Source: Rotaria socialis
Lineage: Eukaryota; Rotifera; Eurotatoria; Philodinida; Philodinidae
DNA: 64,000 bases
Direction: 5' to 3'
Assembly (NCBI GenBank): GCA_905331475.1
Contig: CAJNYU010003187.1
Span: 124,001 to 188,000 of the forward strand
Shown: one piece after another, positions 49,868 through 60,833 of the stretch
How the letters are laid out: every line of letters begins with the position of its first letter
Position numbering within the stretch: position 1 is the first letter of the stretch
Program-made: the position numbers and the translations under genes
Notes under the pieces: generated by a model
Told to the model about the DNA's origin: nothing
The model's database searches: none
Seen by the model: the letters and a program-made list of their open reading frames with translations, nothing else

Positions 49868-51197
49868 GCAGCAACAGCAACACTCACAAGAACTACCACC
49901 AATACCTTTAGTACCGTCGTCGGCAGCTATGATGATGATGGGAATTAAGCAAGAAGATAGGAACTTATCTGTACGTCTATTATATTCAATATATGTGAAA
50001 ACAAACAGTTTTTTTTATCGGCTTTTGCTTTTTTTTTTTAGAAATTATCCTTTTCTCTGGATAAAGGACCACCATTACTTCATTCGTCAGGTCCGCCGCC
50101 GTCATTTCCATCGCTTAATCCTCATCATGATCCGTTATTAATGAATCGTAATAGTTCTTTATTTCATCCATTGCCATTACATGCTCTTCCCGGTGGGCCT
50201 AAACAACCGGGAACCGGCTCTAGTGGACCACCGCCATTGAATTTTCCGTCGCCATTTGGTCCATCACTACATGATAACTCTGCATTACGTCATTTCGATC
50301 CATTAAATTTTCGTTTAATGAATCCTGCAGCTGCTGCTCAATTATTTGCTGCTCAATCACATTACAATAATAATGTTGGACGTCCAAATCCTGCCAGTTA
50401 TGATCCTGCTACAGCAGCTCTTTTACTTGATCCTCGTTATCGTAGTATGATGTCACAATTTGGTTCACCATCACAATCGTCAGCTGTATTACCTTCACCA
50501 TCAAGTAGTACATCAGCATCCGCTAATGCTGCTGCTGCAGCTGCTGCCGCCGCCAATAACACACATAACCATTCTCATATTCATTCTCATTCACATACAC
50601 ATCTTCACTTGGGTAATAATAATGATCCATCGTCATTATTATCAAATAATTCAGGTGGACCTGGATTACCTCCACCGCCACCACCGCCGCCACCACCACC
50701 ACCTCCATCAATGATGCCATTTGGTAATCCTCTTTCAAGTAAGTTATTTGTTTCTTCTTTTTGTTTTAAACAAATTTGATTCTTATGTTCATTTGATAAT
50801 AGATTTATCTCATGGTGGACCATTATTACATCAAGGTGGACCACCTCCATCATCCATGTCAAGTCTTGAAGCTATGCATAATTTATCACGCGAACGTGAA
50901 TTAATGGCATATATGTTAGCTAATGGTGCACGTTTCGATTCAATGGCATTAGCGCTTGCTACGAATCCACTTCAAGTATAATTAGTTTTTTTCTTTAGTT
51001 AATAAAAATAATCATAAACTTTTTCTTAATATTTATTTCAGATGGCACGTCATGAAGATCTCTCTCGAATGAATGCTCGCGACAGATCAATACGTGAACA
51101 TAATGAAAATGAATTTCGTCGTTTAAGTTTAGATGTTGAAAGGCAACAACAACTTCGATTTCCATTTCATCATCAATCTGATGAGCTAGTTCGGTAA
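42054..51197 (+). CDS. RERE: Atrophin/RERE-like corepressor (BAH-ELM2-SANT-GATA)
   Basis: Nuclear corepressor that recruits histone deacetylases (RERE in vertebrates, Grunge in flies). Twelve exons: 42054-42075, 42140-42346, 42410-42480, 42563-42668, 46941-47073, 47302-48536, 48722-49120, 49205-49501, 49567-49970, 50042-50738, 50803-50975, 51042-51197; 1,299 residues with consistent phases. Domain order: BAH (about 76-170, GDHVYLETNKQAEPYSIASI, VRWYYRPAEIP), ELM2 (IIGRELFVSEI, TQGEIRVGPSHQAKLP, LQAARSIAAFAGMC), SANT (about 338-385, KFIKGLRQYGKNFYRIRKEH), GATA-type finger (about 444-479, CRHCQ...CYDC). The Atrophin signature VYDRSISQNSCARTD follows near residue 840. Then come 35 uninterrupted Gln (894-928), Ala and His runs and 13 Pro. 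Intron 4 is 4.27 kb. Very short exon 1 (7 codons) is the least certain part. Confidence 0.92.
44132..44193. repeat. CTA/CTG trinucleotide microsatellite
   Basis: About 62 nt of CTA repeats passing into alternating CTG-CTA, within Atrophin intron 4. It generates the Ser-rich or Val-rich reading frames seen on the opposite strand, which are not genes. Confidence 0.9.
44536..44620 (+). CDS. Candidate alternative first exon of the Atrophin gene
   Basis: ATG at 44536 in good context (AAAATGAGC) opens 28 codons, MSDDRRRTRRNADDNQSSVI then IDRRAGDD, plus one base. It then meets GCAAGT, the classic donor of the rare GC-AG intron class. The phase (1) matches exon 5 at 46941, giving ...DDEGNNQTSS. A transcript starting here would lack the BAH domain and keep ELM2, SANT and GATA. 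The charged Arg/Asp sequence is plausible for an RERE N terminus. No expression evidence is available, so this is a hypothesis. Confidence 0.35.
46119..46147. repeat. (AT)n microsatellite
   Basis: Alternating AT run in Atrophin intron 4. Similar runs occur at 46250-46268, 45409-45422 and 51706-51735. Confidence 0.9.
49776..49880 (+). repeat. CAG/CAA polyglutamine tract in the Atrophin gene
   Basis: Thirty-five consecutive Gln codons, including a core of pure CAG triplets (about 49797-49823) flanked by CAA runs, directly after a His-rich stretch. Such a tract is prone to length change. Confidence 0.95.
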
Positions 51198-51702
51198 ATC
51201 GGAAATTATTTTGCATTATAACTTTCATTATTTATCAGGTCTCTTTCTAGACGATTCTAAACTATGATCTATTCGGTATATTTCCACAGTGAAACACAAC
51301 ACAAAAGAACTTGTCTCAACAAATAAATATAAAAACAAATATATTTCAAAAGATATCTATTATCTAATCATTTCTATTATTCATTATGTAGATTAGTTTG
51401 CTTCTTCCGTCTATTATTAATATAAAACAAAAACACAAACTTATCCTTTTGTACTCGGTGCTTTTCGCCGTTTTTCTCCTTGTCATATTTTGTTTATAAA
51501 CTGTACAAACGATATCATTTTCTTTTTGTTTTTTTCTTGTACTTGTTGTGCTAGTTTGTTGTGTTGGTCAGTTTTGTTTTCTTTTTTCCTCATTCTCTTT
51601 TGAAAAGTATTTTGTTTGAATGAAACAAAGAAATTCTTATACTCCTCATAATATACTTCATTATATAGAAGATCAGATAAAATGATATTGAAACCCTAAA
51701 AC

Positions 51703-51738
<36 letters not shown>

Positions 51739-52681
51739 ATCATTTATAATCATTAAATAAATGTGGGAACTTCGGATTTCATCCGAGAGTTATGTGTACT
51801 GCAAAAAGTGCATGGGACATATGAGTCATTCTAGAATGTCTGAACACCAAAATTATCATGAGAAACTAGGTAATTTGATTTCTGGATGCAGTTTTTGTGC
51901 ATTTTAGGACGTTTTTCAGGCGATGTTTCATCAGAAAGTTACGGATTAGTTCAAAACTAATATAAGATTCGGAATCAGCGTCAAAAACTGAGTCGATTTA
52001 TATATGTTGTGAATAATTCTGAGAAAAGTTTGTTTTTTGAAAAAAAATTCCTGTACTTCTCTTCAGGGGTGGCCTGGTGATAACTCAACCATTTCTTGAG
52101 GGATTCTTCTCATCTTCGAACTCGACCGAGATATTCATGAGATTGAATTGTGTGGAAAATTTCATCACAGTCTGACTCTCCTTTCGAAAGTTATCGTGCC
52201 TACGGCCGATCGGACACGTTGACCGATTCTATGGTGTACTCACTTTTTTTTTCGAGTACACAAAAAAGAACCTTGTAGATTAGTTTGGTTTTTGTTTTGA
52301 AAATTAAGGCATGTTGAAAACCTGTTTGATAAAGAAGATTGATTCTGCACATGTTTCTGTTAATTGATACAAGGATAGCAAAGTTCAATATTAACGAAGT
52401 TTCAGAAAAAAAAAGAAGCAAGAAGAGGCATTAATAGAGCGTGATAAGAAAGAAAACCATAAATGATTGTCACGCAAAGATTATAGCAATCTATCTTTAT
52501 TCCAAGGGGCTAACAACAAAAATGTTGACTCGATAATTATTTGGATTAATTTAAATAGAAAGAAAAATCTACATAATGCAAATTTATTGTTTTTGTTTTG
52601 TTTGTCTTAGTTACTAATTTTACAATAAAAAAAAATTTCTTTATTTAATAAGTTTTGTTTTTCTGTATGTAACGTTATTCG
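51198..52681. other. Intergenic region after the Atrophin gene
   Basis: The first 500 nt is AT-rich and likely includes the 3' UTR, ending in an (AT)n run at 51706-51735. From about 51770 to 52230 the base composition changes to a more even, GC-richer type with no open frame, suggesting an inserted non-coding repeat (see next entry). Confidence 0.5.
52068..52130 (+). mobile_element. Possible tRNA-derived (SINE-like) head
   Basis: TGGCCTGGTGATAACTC (52070-52086) resembles a tRNA A box, and TCTTCGAACTC (52113-52123) a B box. The spacing of about 45 nt is as in a tRNA. Acceptor-stem pairing is poor, so this is not a functional tRNA. It lies within a 450-nt block of unusual composition. A tRNA-derived SINE is one reading; chance is another. 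Confidence 0.3.
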
Positions 52682-53530
52682 ATGCAAACATCTAATATAA
52701 AATTAATTGAAAAATCTGAGTTAAATCTTGATGATGATTTCAATCAAGATCAAAATTCATCACCCGATATAAATCAATTGGCATGTAGTTTAAAGAATAA
52801 AATTTTTTCTAAATATATTTCTAATTATTTAACGGAAAAAGTAGAACAGGTAAATAATTCAATTATAAAAAGGAAAAAGGAAAAAATGTCGATTTAAGAC
52901 CTTGACTTTTGATAATTGAAGATGTGGATTCTATATGAAAAACGCATTGATAAATTTTTCAAAGAAAATCATTTCAATATAACTTGTAGCAATGCTCGTC
53001 CACAAGTGAGATATTAATCGTCCTATTATGAATATTAACAGTAGATCTTTCTAGATAGCTATGAAACTTGAAGAATTAGCTAAATATCAACAGGACAATA
53101 TAGAGACATGCAAACGAGATATTGAAATCTTATGTTCTTTACGTAGACGATTACGACACGAGAATAAATATTCAGTTCAATTACAATCAAGTCAACGTCC
53201 ACCAACCAGTTCTAGTTCAATTCGTGTACCAAAAACACCACGATGTATTGATCGGTTGGATAATGATTTCATTAGGTTTTACTCAGCGACGATAAAATAT
53301 TATTATTTTTGTTTAGCTCTAAAGTAACAACTGATATTTATAAAGATGATACTTATGAATTCGATGATTCAAAACGAAATAAAATAAGTAATCAAGAATT
53401 AAATGCTTTATCGTTGAGTTCATATCAGCATAATCGTCGTCAGTGTATATTTAAACATGGCGAAATTTTACCACTTGATTCAACAAGAAAAACTCGAACG
53501 ATCAGAGTTACGTATTTATGTAATAATTAA
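52682..53530 (+). CDS. Hypothetical 228-residue protein
   Basis: Not recognised. Four exons, 52682-52849, 52922-53005, 53055-53275 and 53317-53530, with GT-AG introns of 41-72 nt, in consistent phases, make a 228-residue protein. Residues 1-30 are acidic and polar. A helical, probably coiled-coil stretch follows (IFSKYISNYLTEKVEQ, LYEKRIDKFFKENH, AMKLEELAKYQQDN, CKRDIEILCSLRRRLRHENK). The second half is Ser-rich, then Asp/Lys-rich, and ends in a beta-prone basic tail (TRKTRTIRVTY). No signal peptide or membrane helix. The splice structure makes a real gene likely; function is unknown. Confidence 0.6.
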
Positions 53531-54842
53531 AATAAATAAATGAAATATATAGAAAAAAATGTGTGTTAAAGTTTACTTTAAAAAGCTTATAACAATTACA
53601 CAGACATGAAAACACTAAACAAAATCAAGCATTTTCTTTTCGATCAATGATTTAGTTAATATTATTTCAATAAATATCAGTACGATCACGATGTAAAATA
53701 ATTAGCTTACGAATCAATATTAGTTGATATGTTTTTTTCTCAATTTAAATATATTTTTTGAAAAATAATGATAGTGAATATCATTAACAGAGGTCAAAGG
53801 TCATACGAAATGAATACGGTTTTTATTAGTAGTGAAACGGGAAACTAATAGATTTGAGAATATTTTTAGAATTCATTAAAAATGGATAGATTTATTGAGA
53901 ACTAATAAAAATAGGATTCTGACTGCTCTAGAATGATTCAAAACCTTTTCCTAATTATAAATGGTTGAAGTGTGTGGTGACCGATTGTTAGGGATCCCTG
54001 TGCTTTCTTGATGTTAACAACGCACGAGTATCATAACGATGGAACTAACTTTGTCATTGAAGAAAGAGAAGCATATATAGAGAGAATATGTGTCAGGGAA
54101 TGAGTATGCACATGTAGATGAATCAAGAAATAAACATATGACTGTAACACCGATATTCCAATTTAGTAGACACTTTTTAATTTTTGCTTCCATGAAAAAC
54201 ATCTATTCAATATTTTTTTATGAATGATACGCAGTGATAAATTGATCTATTGTAATCGTCCTATGATCAAGACAGAAACTGTGAACTGATTAATTTATAC
54301 TCTAGAGAAACGGTCAGTGTCAATGCTTTTCAGTTTATAAATATCTTTAATAGTGTGTTGAGACCTGTTGTAGATTCAATAGAAATGCACAACAAACTTA
54401 TCTACCAGTTAAATTCGTTATTAGAGAAATAATGATAGTAGATTGGCCACAGTGGAATAAGACAATCAAATGTCACGAAAAGAATCGAAACAAAGCTGAA
54501 CTAACGATAGAGCTATAATCAAAATGTTCTCCTTCAAATAGCTTTGGAAAACAATTAGTCTGTCGTTTCATTCATTTTATCTTATTACGATGAAGCGTTT
54601 GAACAGATACTTTGAATTTTACAATTCAGTCGAAAAAGAAGAGATGTAGACAGTTGATATTAAAATTGAAAGGAATACGTTCAATAATTCTATCAAGTAG
54701 AAAATTTGATGTCAGATATTTTTCATTTGATTATTCGGTCAGACAACTTTATTCAAAAACATAAAATGATATTACAAAAAAAAAGAAAAACAACAATAGA
54801 ATACATCAATTGCGTATTAATTATATACACTAGTATAGTTGT
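53531..54842. other. Intergenic region before the PBX pair
   Basis: About 1.3 kb, AT-rich, no supportable gene or structured element. The right end should hold the 3' UTR of the first PBX gene on -. Confidence 0.5.
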
Positions 54843-57242
54843 TTATTCATTTTTTAGCATATTCTTTTTGTAACGTCCACGTTTATTTCCGAACCAATTG
54901 TTCACCTAGAAAACAACAACGTCAATAATTTGATTTTGATGATAAGAAAATGAAAAGAAAAATTACTTGAGAAATAGTAACACCACATTTACGTGCTAAT
55001 TCTTCTTTAACTTGTTCCGATGGATAAGGATTCGATAAATGTGAATAAAAATATTCATTCAAGATTTTTTGTGTTGTTTTATCAAAATTTCGCCGTTTAC
55101 GTCTACACAAAAGAAAGACAGTACAATTTCGAACAAGTCTAAATTTGTTGTTTTTCTTTTCTTTTCAAATAACATACCTAGCATCAAGAAACCGTGTACG
55201 TAGATTCATAACAGCTTCGCACGTATTTTGTTTCAATTGAATCTGTATTAAACACAATTTTTTTCGTACAATTGAGATCATATGTGAGATTTCCTCTGGT
55301 GTTATTGGCCGTATATTCGATTGTTCATGAAGTAATGTTAAAACATGAGTGCAAAAATCGTTCGAATTTTTATCAAATCTTGCCAATTCAGTATGGTAAA
55401 AATGGCGAATACGATTTAATTTTTCTTCATATTCAGGATGTTCAATTTCAATTGAATTATTAACTGATGTATCATTTGGATATCGCTCAATGATACGTTC
55501 AGCTAAAAGCATTGTATCAAGACGAGCTAATTCTTGCTTATACGAATCATCTTCATTCGATATTTGTCGCATATTGAGTCCTAATCAAGCATGAGCGAAA
55601 TTGTTACATAATTTCATTTTAAATAATCAATTTTAATAGAAACAAATTATGACTTAAATCTGCGTTACTGATTCGAGAGACAGGCGATGGCGTGAAGGAA
55701 GTTCATGTCAAATTCTTTTCCGTTATATTTCTACATTATTTTCCTGAAGAAGAATAATTATCATCCTACTAAACAGCACGTAAGTAATTTGAATTCAACG
55801 ACGTCAGATTTCTTTTCTTACACGAGAAGATAATTAAATAGCAAAGTCATATTATTTTGATTCTTACGAAGACGAAAAGTAGATAGTATTAACAAAGGTC
55901 TATCTAAATTTTTATTGTAAAAGATGTAATTTTTTTCAAATTGAACGGCAGATTTGCTGTTGTCTAGAAAATCGAAAGTGCTTCTAGTTTCGAAAATATG
56001 TATTTTATTATTAATACTAGTGTTACATTGAAGCAATCAATCTATGTAACTCATTATACGTGATTTGGAAGTTTATCCAGGACAAGAAAATTCTAGTGAT
56101 ATTAAAATTCTAATGAACATTATATCTTTGAGAAACAACACAAGATGAACGATGGTTAACTGAAGAAAGTTGTCTTAGGATTTGTGGAGAATTAAAATAG
56201 ATTTGAAAGTATTCTTAGCACAAGAATGTGATCTAATTTTTCACTATTGCAAAAAAAGCAACATTGAACAAAATAGTTTTAATTTTGCATACTTTGATCA
56301 GTAGAAATAATTCCTATTCATAACTGAATTATGGAGGTATCTACATGTCTAGTGTTTGTTAGCGATTGTAGACTTTTTCATGTTAAAGTTAAGAAATATA
56401 AAAGAAGTTTTAGCTGATGTCATCTTATCACAAACAAAATTAGAAAAATAAAGTATCAAGCTGAGACGACATAAAAAAGCGGATCTTTAGGATAGAAAAA
56501 ATGAAGGCAACTTTTTGTTTTTGATTTTTATCAAATAATCCCTTATAAAACGTGTCAAAAGAAATGGTCAGAAAAGTGATATTTGTTGAGAATATAATTT
56601 GAAATTTTTTTCTCTCTATAATGAATTCTAAATATTTACATCTGAAATTCGAATTTTATTATTCTGAGAATTGATTCTCTAACTATATCTGAATCAGCAT
56701 GAACTTTCTAATCATAAAATGATCAACAGCGATAAATAAAAGCATGCATATTTATGACTGAAATACGTTTGGCATAGACTCGATGACAAATATTACTTCT
56801 GCAAAAATTACCGGCAATACACATACACTCGAACTGTATTTAAATTATAATTCATTTTTATTGGAGTCGATCAAATCAAAACTCATACATTCAATAATCC
56901 ATATAAATCAAAATTCGATTCAACGAAAGATTTATAACCGATAGATCGAGAAACGAACAATGATACTTAGATGCATACTAGAAAATGTTCTTTTTCATTC
57001 ACAATTTTTTACTAACCATTTTTCTGTTTAACTTCTCGAAGTATATCAAATAAGATTGGCTGCATTGGATTTCGATAAAATGCATCTTTATATTGTTGAG
57101 CATCATCTAAGCGATCATGAATAATCGACATAATTCGATTAATTATTTGCGGTTGATCGTGATTATTCATATTTGCATAAAAAGCATTTTCAAGAGGCGT
57201 GAGAATATGATATGATGATGACAGTTGTTCTTCGGTACTCAT
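54843..57242 (-). CDS. PBX: PBX/Extradenticle TALE homeodomain protein, copy A
   Basis: Nuclear TALE-class Hox cofactor. Exons on -: 57242-57017, 55580-55178, 55102-54967, 54905-54843; 275 residues. PBC domain: the PBC-A part contains [20 protein letters not shown] and [10 protein letters not shown], and PBC-B contains [26 protein letters not shown] and [15 protein letters not shown]. The homeodomain starts RRKRRNF and has the TALE loop [17 protein letters not shown], then helix 3 [15 protein letters not shown]. Trp48, Phe49 and Asn51 are kept, but residue 54, Ile in PBX, is Gly. The chain stops just after the homeodomain (MLKNE), lacking the usual PBX C-terminal helix and tail. Intron 1 is about 1.4 kb. 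Splice positions in the homeobox match copy B. Confidence 0.92.
55581..57016 (-). other. Intron 1 of PBX copy A
   Basis: 1,436 nt of AT-rich sequence without any recognised coding exon or repeat. The much shorter equivalent in copy B (291 nt) shows the size is not conserved. Confidence 0.6.
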
Positions 57243-57515
57243 CTAAAATAATTGTTTAAAAACTTATATTTGACAAATAAAAATTCACATATAAATCTGT
57301 AAACATCTATTCGTATATTTCAATTACAGTAAATAAAATAATACAAAACAAAAAATATAGAACTCAAATTGCAGATCAAAAGATTTTAGTAGTCTAAAAA
57401 TAGAATAAATTATTACAAATAGAAAAATATTATTGTAATTAATTTTACTGTAGAGTAGAATATTATGATTGTGCCACACAGTTTGTGAAATGAGTTTAAC
57501 TGCATAGATATTCGT

Positions 57516-59214
57516 TTATTGTTGAACTTTATTGATGCTTCTTTTATATCGAATGCGCTTGTTACCAAACCAACTGTTAACCTAAAATTACGTAAATATG
57601 ATTCAATAGAATTCTTAGCAAGAAATACTTTTTTTCATGATCTCAGGCTTAAGTTTTTTAGTATATTGTAATTCGCCGCAGTCAATAGTGTAGGTCAGAG
57701 ATGAAAATGATCTGAATTTCATAGTGACAAGTTTTCGTATTCGCTAGACTCATTAAAAATTCTAAATAAGAGCGAAAAAAGCAAAATTATGAACATCGCT
57801 TACACTCTGTGTGAAACCTATACAGGTATCTCGCTAGTCAGTAACCATTTTTACGATATTTAAAAACTTGAACATGAAAATATTATCTATCAGAAGAAAA
57901 ATGGTAATATTTGTTTCTATTAAATATTCTCATTTATTCAATAGCTCGTGAAAAAAAAAGTATTTTTGCCTTATATGCTATTTGTATTCAATTCGTTTAT
58001 CTTTCTAGACACAAACCATGGTTATGTAACTAACTAGCTCCTATAATTGTATAACACGAATAGATCTTGTTATAAATTTATTCTTTTTATTGATTAGTTG
58101 CCATGCTACAAATTAGTTGTTCTGTAAAAATTACTTGTGCTACGGATATTCCACATTGACGTGCTAGTTCTTCTTTTGCTTCTTCAGATGGATATGGATT
58201 TGATAAGTGTGAATGAAAATATCCAGTAAGTGTTTCAATAGCTAATTTGCTAAAATTTCGTCGTTTTCTTCTAGAAAACAAACCTTTGTCATATTAATTC
58301 AGAAGAAAATATGCTCCGAACCTTGCATCAAGAGATCTTGAACGCAAAATCATAACAGCTTCACATGTATTCTGTTTAAGTTGAAATGGTATAGTAGAAC
58401 ATTTTTTTCTTATAATTCTATTCATACTATTAAGTTCTTGTTCACTAATTGGTCTTATTTTTGATTGTTCCCATATAAGTGTTTTCACATGTGAGCAAAA
58501 ATCATTACAATGATTTTCATATTTTTCTAATTCTACATTATAAATTTGACGTATTCGATCTAATTTTATTTGATAATCCGAATAATCCAACATATTGTTT
58601 TGATCCGAATTGTTCGTTAAAGATGACTGAGTTGATGCATGTCGTTCAGATATTCCTTCGGCAACAAGCATATTATTAACACGGATCAATTGTTCAGATG
58701 GTTGATCATCTATATTTGATAGTTGTCCAGTGTTAAGTGCTAAAATTACATTTAATGCATTTCTAGGGTTTATCAAAGAATATTGTGAATGATGAAAAAT
58801 CGATAACAAAAATATTTCAAAATTTGAGAAAACCAGTCTTAACATTTTATCTGAAAGCTGTTTTCAAGGATATAAGGAAAATTTTGTTGATTTTAAAACT
58901 ACTCAGAAGTGTTTTCTAGCAATAGAATACTTTTTTATGATGCAAAAGAAAGGCAATATTTTAAATTAAAAACAATTTAAATAAAAGAAAAGCGAATTAT
59001 AAATTTTTCGACTCAGCATTATAATCTTACCTGTTTTATTCTTTATTTCACAAAGAACTTGATAGAATGCAGATTGCATTGAACTTCTATAAAACATATT
59101 TTTAGATTCTTGAGCATTGTCAAGTGGCTCATTCAACAGAGACATAAGACGATGAATTAAATCATTTGCATAGAAGCTTGAATAATTTGGCATGATATTT
59201 CCAAAATTGTTCAT
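57516..59214 (-). CDS. PBX: PBX/Extradenticle TALE homeodomain protein, copy B
   Basis: Tandem paralogue of copy A, 273 nt upstream of it in transcription. Exons on -: 59214-59031, 58739-58322, 58270-58135, 57581-57516; 267 residues. PBC domain: [79 protein letters not shown]. Homeodomain: [19 protein letters not shown], loop [17 protein letters not shown], helix 3 [15 protein letters not shown]. Here Ile54 is kept, but residue 47, Asn in PBX, is Ser. It too ends just after the homeodomain (NKVQQ). Donor of exon 2 is GTTCGG, weaker than most. The start at 59214 is the first in-frame ATG; an alternative ATG with a short MSLTTEEH frame (near 59308) resembles the start of copy A but could not be joined in phase. 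Confidence 0.88.
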
Positions 59215-59900
59215 TATTTTTATATGATTTCTATTTCACAATAAATAAACTCAAACTCCGTGTGTAAAGATACTGTCTACAATATGTTCCTCAGTCGTTA
59301 AACTCATCTAAATAAAAAAGAAAGAACAAACAAATAAAAATGAACGATAAAAGGAAAGAAAGAAAGAAGGAAAGAAAGGAGAAACTACCATTTTTTATTG
59401 GTGTGATAAATGATCAATGGTATGTTTCTTTTAGCTAGTGACATCTAAATTTATTTATCAATATTCGAAAATCGACTATACGAACATTTTTTCATGCATC
59501 TCTATCTCTAAATTGTGATTACTTTATTTTTGTTCTCAATATTTTTCTTGTAAAACAAAGTAGGAAAACTCTACGACATTGATGCTGATAGGTTTGTATA
59601 TTGGTATAACTGTCATCGGATCAATTAAGATTAGGTTACAAATGGTACAAATGAGATGCATTCCGATAAAAGATATATTCCGTAAGAACGTTGACGAACA
59701 AGATTTATTTTCTTGCAATACGGTTGGCAGCTAGTTTTTTTTTTCTATTAGTGCCATGAACATTCTTTTTCTTAAACGTTCAAGAGAAAAAAAATGTTCT
59801 GTTTTTCTTCTTTTTACGTTAATGGTATATTTAGTAGAGAAAATTACAGAGAGAAAACAAGAATGTCGTAAAATGTAAGATGATATTAGAATCGAACAGA
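59215..59900. other. Gap between PBX copy B and the four-helix gene
   Basis: About 690 nt, AT-rich, with an AAAG-type purine run near 59350-59385. It should contain the PBX-B promoter and the 3' UTR of the next gene on -. No gene seen. Confidence 0.5.
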
Positions 59901-60833
59901 TTACAGTTGAATCTTATCGGCTAAATGGCGAAATCTTATTAATGCTTCGGCAAGATATATGAGACATGCAGCAAACCCAAATGTCTAAAAAACAAAATTT
60001 CGATTAGAATAAATTTGTTTTTATTTTTAAAAAGATACGTACTGCTGCAGCAGCAGCTGAACCAGTTTGCGGTTTGACATAACGATTTGGCATAACAATT
60101 GCTTGGTTATTTAGATATGTACTAGTTAATCGTTTTCTCAATTTATCTTCCCAACACTGGAAAAGAAAATATATTCAATTTCTACTTGATATCACGTCTT
60201 TTCTGTTTTCTTTTTTTCTACTCACAGCAACAACAACTGACATGCCAAACAGAGTAAATGCATAGATAATACATAAGAAAGCTACCTAAAGATGACAAAT
60301 GTCTATTAGAAGAAGATAAAAAAAATAATCAAATCTTTTACGCCAATCGACAGTCTATGCCATGAGTATCGATAACGAAGGCTAAATATAATATGAGCAA
60401 GAAATGAAAATAATGTTAAACCAAATATAATTATTAAAATGACTTGATCAGCTTGTTTGGTCGTATAAACATCGATATCATAAAATGCCGTCGAATCGAT
60501 ACCATACTGAAAGCGATAAAAGATATGATTGACATATAAATATGTGTATATCAATCAAACGTATTCTTGTAATTATTTTTGTATACTTACTGTCGGAGTC
60601 ACATTATATTTAATAATGTTCGAATGAGAATCGGCAAGTTGAGTATAACCAGTTGATGTGAGACATACGGCAACAAAATCACCAGCAACTAATGTCTAGT
60701 CATAATAAATAGATTAGGGCTCGAGTCCATCCGCTTACTAACAGGCAAGAAAATTGCCTATTTGTGTTATACTAACCAACTCGATGAGATTGGCACAACC
60801 AAGAAGTGAAATAACATAACTTTTATCGGCCAT
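59901..60833 (-). CDS. Four-transmembrane protein, possibly MARVEL-like
   Basis: A predicted multi-pass membrane protein, family not certain. Six exons on -: 60833-60777, 60695-60591, 60506-60342, 60285-60226, 60156-60043, 59984-59901, all phase 0, 194 residues. Helix 1 spans VISLLGCANLIELTLVAGDF into FVAVCLTS. An outer loop has potential N-glycosylation (NVT) and YGIDSTAFYDIDVY. Helix 2 is VILIIIFGLTLFSFLAHIIF, helix 3 VAFLCIIYAFTLFGMSVVVA, then a loop with an Ala run, and helix 4 TFGFAACLIYLAEALIRF. Size and helix layout recall MARVEL-domain or other tetraspan vesicle proteins, but no decisive motif was seen. All introns are phase 0 and mostly 60-110 nt. Confidence 0.7.

Noticed and set aside
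49663-49911. Poly-Asn/poly-Ser and poly-Val/poly-Ala frames
   Set aside because: Other-frame readings of the CAG/CAA polyglutamine tract.
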